Shown: piece by piece, positions 9,074 to 18,468 of the stretch
Layout of the letters: every line of letters begins with the position of its first letter
How positions within the stretch are numbered: position 1 is the first letter of the stretch
Source: Pedobacter schmidteae
GTDB lineage: Bacteria > Bacteroidota > Bacteroidia > Sphingobacteriales > Sphingobacteriaceae
Length of the DNA: 64,000 bases
Reading direction: 5' to 3'
NCBI RefSeq assembly: GCF_900564155.1
Contig: NZ_LS999839.1
Span: forward strand, 4,585,097 to 4,649,096
Translations under genes and position numbers: made by a program
Notes under the pieces: generated by a model
The model's input: only the letters and a program-made list of their open reading frames with translations
Database searches by the model: none
What the model was told of the DNA's origin: nothing

Positions 9074-9115
9074 GCTTTTTCATTACAGATTAAATAGTAT
9101 CCAATCTATATAGGG

Positions 9116-9150
9116 CAGCAGTTAAGACTTGTGTGTTAACTGCTGTTTTT
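9116..9150 (+). terminator. Intrinsic terminator of the RRM gene
   Basis: Perfect 10-base stem CAGCAGTTAA (9116-9125) / TTAACTGCTG (9136-9145), 10-base loop, followed by TTTTT. It lies 42 bases after the stop codon. Confidence 0.85.
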
Positions 9151-9164
9151 ACCTATAGATTTTA

Positions 9165-9172
9165 TAGCTTTG
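9165..9172 (+). promoter_or_regulatory. -7 promoter element of the yhhN-like gene
   Basis: TAGCTTTG matches the TAnnTTTG consensus exactly and lies 27 bases before the start codon at 9200. A -33 TTG at the usual distance is not obvious. Confidence 0.5.
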
Positions 9173-9199
9173 CCCTAAATCATCTATAAAACGGGCAAC

Positions 9200-9889
9200 A
9201 TGCTAAAAAAACACCTCAGCTTTAATATTGTGTTTGGGCTTATCTTTAGCCTGCAACTCCTCTCAGCCTTCATCAATGCCCCCTGTCTTGCTGCTGTCAC
9301 AAAACCATGCATAGTGCTTACACTATTGGCAATGCTGGCCATAAACACCAAACTAAAAGGCCGTTTTCACAAAAGACTTTTCGCCGGACTTACTTTTGCC
9401 CTTGCAGGCGATGTACTGCTGATCTATGCAGCAAATGATGAAAGCTATTTTATGTATGGCCTGGCCGCTTTTCTGTTGTGCCATATCTTTTACACCAGCG
9501 CTTTTTATCTCGATTTCAAATCGGCACCAGAGCTGGATAAAAAAGGAGCAAGGATTGCCATTTCGCTTTCTGCAATATTGGCTATTGGTTATTACTTCTT
9601 TCTTCGGCCGCACCTGGGCATTATGAAGCTCCCTGTAATGATTTATATCCTAGCCATCAGTATGATGATGATGATGGCCTGCTTCCGCAACCAGCGCGTC
9701 AACACCGCCAGCTTTAAACTCATTCTTTTTGGCGCAATGTTTTTCCTGTTGTCGGATGCCATTCTGGCCTACAATAAATTCGTAGTTCCCATCCATTATG
9801 CAGGCAGCTGGATCATGTCCACTTATATGATTGCCCAATACCTTATTACCTTAGGAGGGGTCGAACGCAAACTCATCCACAACAACTGA
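9200..9889 (+). CDS. YhhN/TMEM86-family membrane protein (lysoplasmalogenase-like)
   Basis: A 229-residue integral membrane protein with about seven or eight predicted hydrophobic helices. The family signature is seen in KPCIVLTLLAM, LTFALAGDVLLI (around residue 75, with the conserved GD) and LLSDAILAYNKF (about 185-196), plus LLCHIFYTSAFY. The eukaryotic relative TMEM86 hydrolyses lysoplasmalogens; for bacterial YhhN proteins this activity is presumed and seldom tested. The gene is preceded by its own -7 element and runs convergently into pbpC, whose stop lies immediately adjacent at 9890. Confidence 0.85.
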   Translation: MLKKHLSFNIVFGLIFSLQLLSAFINAPCLAAVTKPCIVLTLLAMLAINTKLKGRFHKRLFAGLTFALAGDVLLIYAANDESYFMYGLAAFLLCHIFYTSAFYLDFKSAPELDKKGARIAISLSAILAIGYYFFLRPHLGIMKLPVMIYILAISMMMMMACFRNQRVNTASFKLILFGAMFFLLSDAILAYNKFVVPIHYAGSWIMSTYMIAQYLITLGGVERKLIHNN

Positions 9890-12295
9890 TTACTTTCTCT
9901 CCTTATCCAGAATAGTAAAGCTTTGCACGAGCCTTTCGCCTTTATCGTCCACCAGGGTAAGCGTATGTTTTCCTGGCAGGGGACTGACCGCCAGTTGATG
10001 GTAGTTTTGTGTAGTCGCTACATATTCGCCATCTATATGCCAGTAAATTTTAGCTGCCGAATTGCGATGTGTAGCATTTAAAACCACTTTACCGCGCGTT
10101 CCATCAAATTCTACGGGCACATATATACTAGCCTCATTTTTTGGATAAATCATCTCCATCACGTAATTACCTCCTTCATCACCACAACCAGGTTTAAAAG
10201 GAGGGAGCAACCTATAATCACTATTTTTAATTTTATAGTAATACTCCATCGCTGGTGGTAATATAAACCAGGATTGATGCTGCATATCGGCTGGCGACTC
10301 ACAAACGTCCGTAACCCGGTAAGTTCCGCTACGATCCAAATGAATCAGTTTATGATATGGGCATAACACCGTTTTTTCTCCCGCCGGCGATACCAATTCT
10401 TCTACTATATCCTTACAATATTCTCCTGCTTTATAGCCACTTTGTCTGCATACACGCATTTTCTTTAACTTATTTTTAGGTGTCTGAAACCATCTGCTTG
10501 CTGGCAACAGTTTAAAGATATCGAACAACACCGGTGCGGCAACATCAATTCCCGTCAGTCCAGGCCGGCCTTCGCCGTCGGCGTTGCCTACCCAAACACA
10601 AACCACATATTGCGGATTTAAACCAATTGCCCAGGCATCTCTAAAACCAAAACTGGTACCTGTTTTCCAGGCCAATCTTTGTGAAGAAGAGAATTGCTCC
10701 CACAATCCTTCTTCGCCTGGCCGCATCACTTCCTCCATGGCATTAAAAGTATTCCAAATCGAGCCATGGTCCAGAACCGAATTCACCTGGGTTTCATATC
10801 TGTCATAGCGCGTATCGCGCAGACCTTTAGTGTACGCAGGCGCATCATAATCATGTGGGTTATATTTCCCTTTATAATCGTTAAAATGATTTAACGTTCG
10901 GGCCATTCCCATATAAGTTCTGGCCAGATCCCACATCGTTACCTCACTGCCCCCCAAAATAAGCGACAAACCATAATGATCGGCCGGCTGGTTCAGCGTA
11001 CCAAACCCCATCTTTTTTAGCTGATCATAAAAGCGCTGATACTTATAGTTTTGCAGCATCTTAACTGCAGGAATATTTAAGGAGCGGCTCAAGGCTTTAT
11101 CCGCAGGGATGGCTCCGTCATAGCCAAGATCGTAGTTCTGCGGCGAATAGCCTCCAATCTGCGTAGGGATATCCGCCACTAAGGTACGTGGAAGGATAAA
11201 TCCATCATTCAACATACTGGCATACAGCAGGGGTTTTAAAGTACTGCCCGGACTACGGGGTGCCCTTACCATGTCCACATGACTTTCCAGTTCCTTATTT
11301 TCGGGCTGATAAATATTACCCACATAACTGGCCACCGTACCTTTTTCTACGTTGAGCACCAGTGCCGAAATGTTATTAATGTCGTTGGCCCGGTAACGGT
11401 TGTTATATCTTTTCAGCAAAGCATTAACTTTTAAATGCAGGTCGTAATCCAATGTAGAGGTAATCCGCGTACCGCCACCACTAAATTTACGCTGCGCAAC
11501 TATCCCCATGTGTTGATACTCGGTTTTAAAGCGGTTCAACAGGTGAGGGGCATATTGCGGTAATACCTGAGGTTTACCCGGAATAGGCTCCAATTTAGAT
11601 AAATTAGCAGTAGGCTGATCCATCACTTTTAATACTGCTAATTTGTCCAGCAAATCATTGCGCTTTTTAATCAGCTTAACCGAGTTTTTTCCTGGATGTA
11701 CCAATGAGGGGCTATTGGGCAACACAGCAAGGGTAGCCATTTCGCCCCAGGAGAGAGTTTCCGGGCTACGCCCAAAATACCGCCAGGAGGCAGCCTCCAA
11801 ACCAACTACATTGCTACCAAAAGGTGCATTTGCCGCATATAATTTTAATATATGAGCTTTTGAATAGGAGAGCTCCAGTCTCAACGCCAGCAATACCTCT
11901 ATCAGCTTTTGCCATATAGTACGATTTTCCCTGCGCGATAAGCGGATTACCTGCATACTTAAGGTACTCCCGCCGCTCACTACATTTTTGGCCCTCCAGT
12001 TTTGCCTCATGGCTCTACTCATCGCCAGTAAATCTACACCAGGATGCTGAAAAAATCGCTTATCCTCAAAAGCAATAATACAGCGTGCAAACTTGTCCGG
12101 AATACTGTCTGCCACAGGAAAACGCCATTGTCCATCTTTGGCTATAGCTGCACTGAGCAATTCTCCGTTCGATGCCTCAACCACAAACGAAGTAGGGCTT
12201 TTAAACAGTTGAGAAGGTAACGCGAACCAAAACCACAGAAGTAGAAGCAGACAAAAGAGATCAGAGAATATTAAGGCTCTTTGATTATTTAACAT
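9890..12295 (-). CDS. pbpC: Penicillin-binding protein 1C
   Basis: A bifunctional class A peptidoglycan synthase of the PBP1C type, 801 residues, anchored by one N-terminal membrane helix (about 8-28). The glycosyltransferase domain carries AFEDKRFFQHPGVD with the catalytic Glu77 and GGSTLSMQ. The transpeptidase domain has the active-site serine in RSPGSTLKP (about residue 350) and the KTGTS motif (about 550). The C-terminal 100 residues form the beta-sandwich BiPBP_C domain typical of PBP1C. It lies downstream of the alpha-2-macroglobulin gene on the same strand, the arrangement known from E. coli yfhM-pbpC, where the pair is thought to defend and repair the envelope. A palindromic repeat lies in the 113-base gap. 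Confidence 0.93.
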   Translation of the reverse strand: MLNNQRALIFSDLFCLLLLLWFWFALPSQLFKSPTSFVVEASNGELLSAAIAKDGQWRFPVADSIPDKFARCIIAFEDKRFFQHPGVDLLAMSRAMRQNWRAKNVVSGGSTLSMQVIRLSRRENRTIWQKLIEVLLALRLELSYSKAHILKLYAANAPFGSNVVGLEAASWRYFGRSPETLSWGEMATLAVLPNSPSLVHPGKNSVKLIKKRNDLLDKLAVLKVMDQPTANLSKLEPIPGKPQVLPQYAPHLLNRFKTEYQHMGIVAQRKFSGGGTRITSTLDYDLHLKVNALLKRYNNRYRANDINNISALVLNVEKGTVASYVGNIYQPENKELESHVDMVRAPRSPGSTLKPLLYASMLNDGFILPRTLVADIPTQIGGYSPQNYDLGYDGAIPADKALSRSLNIPAVKMLQNYKYQRFYDQLKKMGFGTLNQPADHYGLSLILGGSEVTMWDLARTYMGMARTLNHFNDYKGKYNPHDYDAPAYTKGLRDTRYDRYETQVNSVLDHGSIWNTFNAMEEVMRPGEEGLWEQFSSSQRLAWKTGTSFGFRDAWAIGLNPQYVVCVWVGNADGEGRPGLTGIDVAAPVLFDIFKLLPASRWFQTPKNKLKKMRVCRQSGYKAGEYCKDIVEELVSPAGEKTVLCPYHKLIHLDRSGTYRVTDVCESPADMQHQSWFILPPAMEYYYKIKNSDYRLLPPFKPGCGDEGGNYVMEMIYPKNEASIYVPVEFDGTRGKVVLNATHRNSAAKIYWHIDGEYVATTQNYHQLAVSPLPGKHTLTLVDDKGERLVQSFTILDKERK

Positions 12296-12308
12296 GTTTT
12301 TTGCATTT

Positions 12309-12392
12309 CGTCATCCTGAATTCATTTCAGGCTCCCAATGATGCCCTTAAGCACCTTCTATCCGGGTTCCTGAAATAAATTCAAGGTGAACG
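12309..12392. repeat. Second, diverged copy of the palindromic repeat
   Basis: The left arm (12309-12331) is identical to the first 23 bases of the element at 1099. The right arm (12369-12392) matches its partner with several substitutions. It fills most of the gap between the alpha-2-macroglobulin gene and pbpC. Confidence 0.7.
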
Positions 12393-12408
12393 CGTGATGG
12401 CTAACCAA

Positions 12409-15400
12409 TTATTTAATCACCTGCACCCATCTACCACCCTCTGTTGCGCTAATACTGTTGTTGTACATAGCTTCACATTGAACGGCCGACAAATAGTACC
12501 TGCCGATATAAGAAGCATTCAGCAATACCTTATAAGTTACTGTCTCATTCTCTCTTAAATTGAAATACGTGAACACCCGATCATCCCTAATGTCTCTGTA
12601 AGTATAAGGCGATGAGGCAATAATGCTCTCGTTGTCATTTACCCTGGTATTGATAATTTCCCATCCTGAAGGAAAAATCTGTGTTAAGGCCATTTGTTCA
12701 TAATAACCCATTTTACCAGGATTCTTTAGTGTTACCTCTGCATAAAAATCAGTTCCCTGTTTCAATATCGTCACATCCAGCGGTTTACCGTTTAGCAATT
12801 TATAGCTGATGTTCATATCCAGCACTTCAGGGTTATTTGGCAGAAAGTTGTTTTGCCCCGCCGCAGGTTGTCCTTCCAAAATCAAACGCACAAACAGTAC
12901 ACGGCTACCGGTATTACTGATGCTGACATTGTTACCACCGTTAAAGCCTAATGTTGTAGTGTTCAGGAACCCGTTTACATTTACTTTATTGCTTTTACCC
13001 TCTATGGTATAGCTGTACTGTAAATTGTTGGAAGACGAATTGGCACCACAGAATTTGGCAATGGCCAATAGGCTATAAGCGGTAGTCTGTGTACTGTACC
13101 AATCATCGCGGCCCAGTTTTGAGGCCAGCGACTGAATCAATTTCGCAGCTTCAGCTTTGCGGCCCATCAAAGTTAATGTTTCCAGAATCATCGCTTCATC
13201 CCTGATATCTGAACCATATGTTCCACCCAATTGATTATAAGGCTGCACCTCTATGGCTAAACCTCTAATCATGTTAACAGCAGCATCACGCTGTCCTGCA
13301 ATCTGATATGCAGCAGCCAAACGCCATTTAGCACTAACCGACAAGTATTGAAAGGCTCTTAACCTATTCATCGCCGCCATATCCGCTCTTTTAGCCAAAG
13401 CCAACACATACAAACGATAAGATTGTGAAAGATCCCCTCCGTAGAAATTGGTACTGTTGGGCGACCAATTGGCCGCTTTTACTTTTAGGTAACGTAACAA
13501 CTCGTCCAACATTCCAACAGGTGTGGTATAACCGGCATTCTGAGCTTCCACCAGGAAATGGCCTGCATAATTGCTTCCCCATTCATCAGCAGAAGCCGCA
13601 CCAGGCCAATAACCTAAACCACCATCACTAGTCTGAAAATTACGTAACCTGATAATTCCCGCTTTTAGATTACGTTCCGTTTCTGCTTTCTGTTTTTCTG
13701 TCAGTGGCGTCAGTTTACTTAAAAATAATTGAGGAAAAATACCTGAAGTGGTCTGCTCCACACAACCATGCGGATATTGAACCAGGTAACTCAAACGTCT
13801 TTTGAGATTGATCGGCGGGATAGAGGAAACCTCCACACTACCCGAATTGGTGCCTGCCATACCTACCGGAACATAAGCGGTACCCCAATTTTTACCAGGT
13901 TCTATTATTGCCGAAGCTACATTAGTTACAAATGGATTAGGATTGCGAATATCAAGTTCCACATCATATGCTGTTTTTTCGGCACCGCTCTGCGCAATCA
14001 ACTTTATTTTAGCAATACCGGTCATTTCCGGAGCCTTAACCTCAAAATAAGCCATCTGCTCGCCAGGCTGTCTGAAGTTCAACTGAACCGTTTTACTACC
14101 TTGTACCATCAAATTTTGCATTTGCAGCTGTACCGTCACATTTTTCAGATAACTCTCGGTAGCAAATACGGTAGCTGGCAGGGTAAAACTCTCGCCTGGA
14201 CCAATTACGCGTGGTACCGTAGCCAGCAGCATCAATGGTTTTTTAACCTGCACTGTTTTTTCAACTTGACCATAGGCACCACCATGGCCAGCAACTACCA
14301 TCGCACGTACCGAACCAATGTATTGCGGTAATTTAAATTTATGTGTCTGCGAAGCTCCTTTACCCAAAGCAAAAGGTCCCAAATATTTCACCACCGGTAC
14401 AAAACGATTGGCTTTTGCCGGATTCAGGTTTTTGTTCACCGAACCGTCACCACCAATACTCAGTATGCGTTCCAGATTTCCTCCCCATGCGCCCAATACA
14501 TAATCAAACAGGTCCCATGTTTTTACACCAAGTCCTTCTCGTGCATAGAAAACACCGTGTGGATTAGGAGTTTTAAACCTAGTTAAATCAAGCAAACCTT
14601 CATCTACAATAGCAATGGTATAAGTCATGGCTTTACCGCTTTGCTCGCTTATAGTAATGCTGCTTTCTGTTTCCGGCCGCAGCTTATCGGCCATTTTTAT
14701 AACGGGCTTTAATACGGTCTGCGGATCTTCTACCAATAACGGAATCGCTCCGTACATCCGGATAGGTAAATCATTTACCGTTTGTGCATGTGGCTGTAAC
14801 AAGGTTACATTGGCAAAAACATTAGGTGCCATTTCTTTTTCAGCCTTAAACTTAAATTGAGTCTGGCCTTTTTTGGTATCCGTCCAAAAGGTCTTTAATA
14901 CCTTACTGCCATTTTCTATCGAGATCAGGGCCCTGCCTCCATCACCCGAAGGAATAGTGAGTACCACTTCTTCGCCTACCTGAAATTTGGTTTTATTGGC
15001 GGTAAACGAAAGCATAGAAGCTTCGGTAGGATTGCTACCCTGTTCACGTTGTGCCCATCCTGGCCAGTCGATATAAACAGATTTACCGGTCACGTGCCCA
15101 CCATTAATATCCCTTACCAGTATCAGGTAGCGTCCCCATTCAGGTTCATCTATCCTGATGTTCCAGCTTCCCTTACCATTAGCCAGGCTAACATATTCTT
15201 TTTTAATAAGTTTATTGTAAGAGTTCTGGGTAAAATTAGCAAAGGAATTTTCATTGTCCTGTTCCCACCACCAACGCCATTGCACTTTATAAAGCTCAAC
15301 AGTTACGGCTTTACTGCCCTGCAATAATTTACCATTCCGGTCTACATTTACAATATCAATTTTATGATCCTGCCCGGTTAGCAACATTCCGCTCATCTTA

Positions 15401-17994
15401 TCACCTTCAGGAGTCTTGACGCCATAGTAATTGTTATAAACATGATAGGGGATGCTGAAGTTATCGATACTGAAATTTCCGCCGGCTTCAAATACCTTGG
15501 TAGTAAAATTGGCCTTAAGCATTCCCGGAGCACTGTTATTCTCATTTAAATTGGTATTCACCACAGCAGTACCTGCTTCACTTAAGGTACCTTCAAATAT
15601 GGTTTTCACCTGCGACTGGAATACCACCGTTGGGTTATCAAAAGTATAACCATCAAAACCTTTAAAGGTAGTTTGCATGGTATTCAGGTTTACATCTACC
15701 TTGGCTTTCAGGTTTTTGCCCGGTGCACCAAATAGCCATGCAGCCGAAAGGTTGGCTGTAGAAGGACCTCCTGAGCCCAAATAAGTACGATTACCAATAT
15801 CAAAATTGATCTTCAGGCGGTTTGGCATAATGGTTTCAATTTTGACGGTTTTGGTAAATACAGCGCCACCGGCTTTTACCTTAGCCATCCAATTGCCTGT
15901 AGGTGCAGTACTTTCGGTAGCTGTGCGAAAAGCATAGAAACCATTTAAAGGCTTACCATTGATAAATCTTTTAATCAACTGTCCTTGTGGATTATACAAT
16001 TCAAAAGTAACCGGATAGCCACCAGGAAGTTTTTTCAGTTTATCTTCCAGTACAAAAGAAAGGAACAGGGAGTCACCCGGACGCCAAACGCCACGTTCTC
16101 CGTAAATAAATCCTTTCAATCCATTCTGTACCACGTCGCCACCTACATCAAACCTGCTCAAAGGAAGGGAGTTCCCATCATCCAGTTTTAAATAACCGCG
16201 TTCATCGCCATTTTTGGCAACCAGCAGAAAAGGTTTTCTCTTTAGGTCGAACGAAGCCATACCATCGCCATCCGTTTTTATGGTATGAATAATCTGTCGC
16301 TGATAATCCAGCAGCTCCAGGGTCACACCACTAAGTGTTTTGGCAGTCAGCAAATCTGTTGCAATAATCAGCATACTATTGTCATTACCTCTTTTCGCGA
16401 TCAGACCGATATTTGAAGCCATCAAATTTCTATTGGCCCAACGTTCATTGGTATAATAGGATGGGGTACAAGGGTTATCCCTGTCTTCCCAACGGTAATT
16501 GTTGGGGTAATAACTATTGTACCGTTCCCAGAATTCATCATCTTCATCAATTTTCTCGCCATAGCCATTGTACTCATCATCACCGCCACCCGCTCCATCT
16601 TCGGCCTCTACACATTTAAATACGTTATATTCTCTTCTGAAACCTATGGTTACGCGGTACATGGCACCAGGTTCAGTTCTGATAATTTTATCCAGATCAA
16701 GTGTAAAACGATGCTTTTTATGCAGATCCAAAGCCTTATCCTCATCCAATCGGATTGTCTTCTGGATTACCGGCTTGCCCACACGGCGCAATTCGCCTCC
16801 ATCCTTATAATTGTTGGTCTGAAAAAACTGTGGAATACTGTTTTCATAAATCTTGATGATCGTTACATCAACCGCTTTCAAATTGACAGCTTCGAAAGGC
16901 AATACCAGCTTTCCTGAATTTGGAATAATGGTTCCACTTCCTGCAATTACTACAGATGGTAATTTATTTTCAAATACGATATTGGCAGTTTTTCCAGCTT
17001 CCAGTTTCTTGCCATTGATGTTTTCGATCCCTTCATTTATATTTACCGTGTAATTGCCCTCCAGGGTATTGGGCGCATAAATTTTAACCTGACTGGCATC
17101 TATGGTAAAACGCAAGTCGTTTACACCAGTCAGCGCTATCAGACCGTTTAAATCCTGTCCAACATTTAGCGGTTCAGAAAACTGCACCAAAGCAAAATCT
17201 TCCAGGTCTTGCACAGCACGGATATTCAATACCTTGAATACCCCAACAGCAGGTACCGTCACTGTTTCTGTACCTTCTGCATTTTCAGCGTCAATAGCAG
17301 TACCCGACCATTGCAACTGTAAAGCCTGCTCGTTAGTTGTTTTTTTGATGCTATCTATCGTAAAGGAAGAAGTATTTTGTGCAGGATTATGCTGCCATTT
17401 CACCTTCAGCGATTGTGGAAAATCTATTTTCAATACTTTCTCTATCAACTTGGCATCTTCCTGATCAGCGGTTGTAACTTCACCGGTCAGCTTCATATAA
17501 TCCAGTGAGGTATTGTTTTGCGACACCAGTCCATTTTGCACCAGGTGTATACCTGGTTTAATCACCCTGAAATCAAATTCAAAGTCTTCCAATCCTTCCT
17601 CGGTGTCGGTAACTTTGCTTAAGTTAAAGGTTACGTCATAATCTTTACCGGGCTTCAAATCTTCCTCAGGTCTAAATTCTACGGTCTGTGCATCAATCCA
17701 ATAGGTCTTTCCTTTTACAGAAGGCGAAAAGCTAAACAGATCCCTGCTATCGGCCACTCCAACATCGCTCATTGTTTTCACCTGATTGGCCAGATGTACC
17801 CGGATAAAACTCTTTTTTGACACTGTACCGGAGGTATAGGCTTCAATGTATTTAGCGTATTTCTGATTATAATCTTTGTCTTTTTCTTTCTTAAAAAAGA
17901 AGATTGCGCCTATACCAAGTACCAGCAGCATTACAAAACCAACAATAAGACCTTTTCTGTTTTTTCCGAAAAAAGAAGGGGATGTGTTTTTCAT
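12409..17994 (-). CDS. Bacterial alpha-2-macroglobulin family protein
   Basis: A very large (1861 residues) periplasmic protease-trap protein. A single N-terminal membrane anchor (about residues 13-34, GLIVGFVMLLVLGIGAIFFF) replaces the lipobox of E. coli YfhM. A series of MG beta-sandwich domains follows, with a bait-like region, then the thioester motif C1411-V-E-Q1414 in YPHGCVEQTTSG and a helical TED domain (SDGGLGYWPG, AYSLLAIAKF) and a C-terminal receptor-binding-like domain. With the CxEQ motif intact it should be able to crosslink attacking proteases. An acidic, Tyr/Asn-rich insert at about residues 460-520 is unusual. It precedes pbpC on the same strand. Confidence 0.92.
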   Translation of the reverse strand: MKNTSPSFFGKNRKGLIVGFVMLLVLGIGAIFFFKKEKDKDYNQKYAKYIEAYTSGTVSKKSFIRVHLANQVKTMSDVGVADSRDLFSFSPSVKGKTYWIDAQTVEFRPEEDLKPGKDYDVTFNLSKVTDTEEGLEDFEFDFRVIKPGIHLVQNGLVSQNNTSLDYMKLTGEVTTADQEDAKLIEKVLKIDFPQSLKVKWQHNPAQNTSSFTIDSIKKTTNEQALQLQWSGTAIDAENAEGTETVTVPAVGVFKVLNIRAVQDLEDFALVQFSEPLNVGQDLNGLIALTGVNDLRFTIDASQVKIYAPNTLEGNYTVNINEGIENINGKKLEAGKTANIVFENKLPSVVIAGSGTIIPNSGKLVLPFEAVNLKAVDVTIIKIYENSIPQFFQTNNYKDGGELRRVGKPVIQKTIRLDEDKALDLHKKHRFTLDLDKIIRTEPGAMYRVTIGFRREYNVFKCVEAEDGAGGGDDEYNGYGEKIDEDDEFWERYNSYYPNNYRWEDRDNPCTPSYYTNERWANRNLMASNIGLIAKRGNDNSMLIIATDLLTAKTLSGVTLELLDYQRQIIHTIKTDGDGMASFDLKRKPFLLVAKNGDERGYLKLDDGNSLPLSRFDVGGDVVQNGLKGFIYGERGVWRPGDSLFLSFVLEDKLKKLPGGYPVTFELYNPQGQLIKRFINGKPLNGFYAFRTATESTAPTGNWMAKVKAGGAVFTKTVKIETIMPNRLKINFDIGNRTYLGSGGPSTANLSAAWLFGAPGKNLKAKVDVNLNTMQTTFKGFDGYTFDNPTVVFQSQVKTIFEGTLSEAGTAVVNTNLNENNSAPGMLKANFTTKVFEAGGNFSIDNFSIPYHVYNNYYGVKTPEGDKMSGMLLTGQDHKIDIVNVDRNGKLLQGSKAVTVELYKVQWRWWWEQDNENSFANFTQNSYNKLIKKEYVSLANGKGSWNIRIDEPEWGRYLILVRDINGGHVTGKSVYIDWPGWAQREQGSNPTEASMLSFTANKTKFQVGEEVVLTIPSGDGGRALISIENGSKVLKTFWTDTKKGQTQFKFKAEKEMAPNVFANVTLLQPHAQTVNDLPIRMYGAIPLLVEDPQTVLKPVIKMADKLRPETESSITISEQSGKAMTYTIAIVDEGLLDLTRFKTPNPHGVFYAREGLGVKTWDLFDYVLGAWGGNLERILSIGGDGSVNKNLNPAKANRFVPVVKYLGPFALGKGASQTHKFKLPQYIGSVRAMVVAGHGGAYGQVEKTVQVKKPLMLLATVPRVIGPGESFTLPATVFATESYLKNVTVQLQMQNLMVQGSKTVQLNFRQPGEQMAYFEVKAPEMTGIAKIKLIAQSGAEKTAYDVELDIRNPNPFVTNVASAIIEPGKNWGTAYVPVGMAGTNSGSVEVSSIPPINLKRRLSYLVQYPHGCVEQTTSGIFPQLFLSKLTPLTEKQKAETERNLKAGIIRLRNFQTSDGGLGYWPGAASADEWGSNYAGHFLVEAQNAGYTTPVGMLDELLRYLKVKAANWSPNSTNFYGGDLSQSYRLYVLALAKRADMAAMNRLRAFQYLSVSAKWRLAAAYQIAGQRDAAVNMIRGLAIEVQPYNQLGGTYGSDIRDEAMILETLTLMGRKAEAAKLIQSLASKLGRDDWYSTQTTAYSLLAIAKFCGANSSSNNLQYSYTIEGKSNKVNVNGFLNTTTLGFNGGNNVSISNTGSRVLFVRLILEGQPAAGQNNFLPNNPEVLDMNISYKLLNGKPLDVTILKQGTDFYAEVTLKNPGKMGYYEQMALTQIFPSGWEIINTRVNDNESIIASSPYTYRDIRDDRVFTYFNLRENETVTYKVLLNASYIGRYYLSAVQCEAMYNNSISATEGGRWVQVIK

Positions 17995-18468
17995 TTTAGC
18001 GTATATATTTTTTAAACAAATGGCAGTAAATCCATCGGCAGCTATGTTTTAGGTAGAATGCTGGCCACAGTTTTTTACGATACCATAGGGTATTAGATGT
18101 GTACGAAAATTAATAAAAATGTACGGAAACGAAAATTAATATTATCCACACTGGTCTGATCCTTGTCACTCCGATCCTATGCACATCGTGATGCTAATTT
18201 TATTTTACTAGCAGCGACTGCGTGGTTAGCATCTTTCGTCAACTATTCAAAACACCCTCAGGAGGGATTCAGAAATAAACTCACAATGACGACCGGATTA
18301 TCACCTCATTCCATAACCAGAACACCTCTCATCCCATAAGTATTTGCTATTCAGAACCTATTTCACCAAAACATTGTATAAACCAAAAAATATTGAAAAA
18401 TATATCAGTAAAGTAACATTATCATCATATAATTATTTCAATTTTGCACCTCCTTATTGAAAAAACAA
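17995..18468. other. Intergenic region upstream of alpha-2-macroglobulin and nuclease genes
   Basis: 474 bases between two divergent genes. An 8-base inverted repeat GATGCTAA/TTAGCATC (18190-18197, 18226-18233) and a degenerate half-copy of the palindromic repeat (about 18258-18292) are visible. The final 120 bases are AT-rich and should hold the nuclease promoter; CAATTTTG near 18438 is one mismatch from the -7 consensus. Confidence 0.4.

Noticed and set aside
13768..14331. 187-codon plus-strand frame inside the alpha-2-macroglobulin gene
   Set aside because: It is antisense to a well-supported gene and has no recognisable domain.
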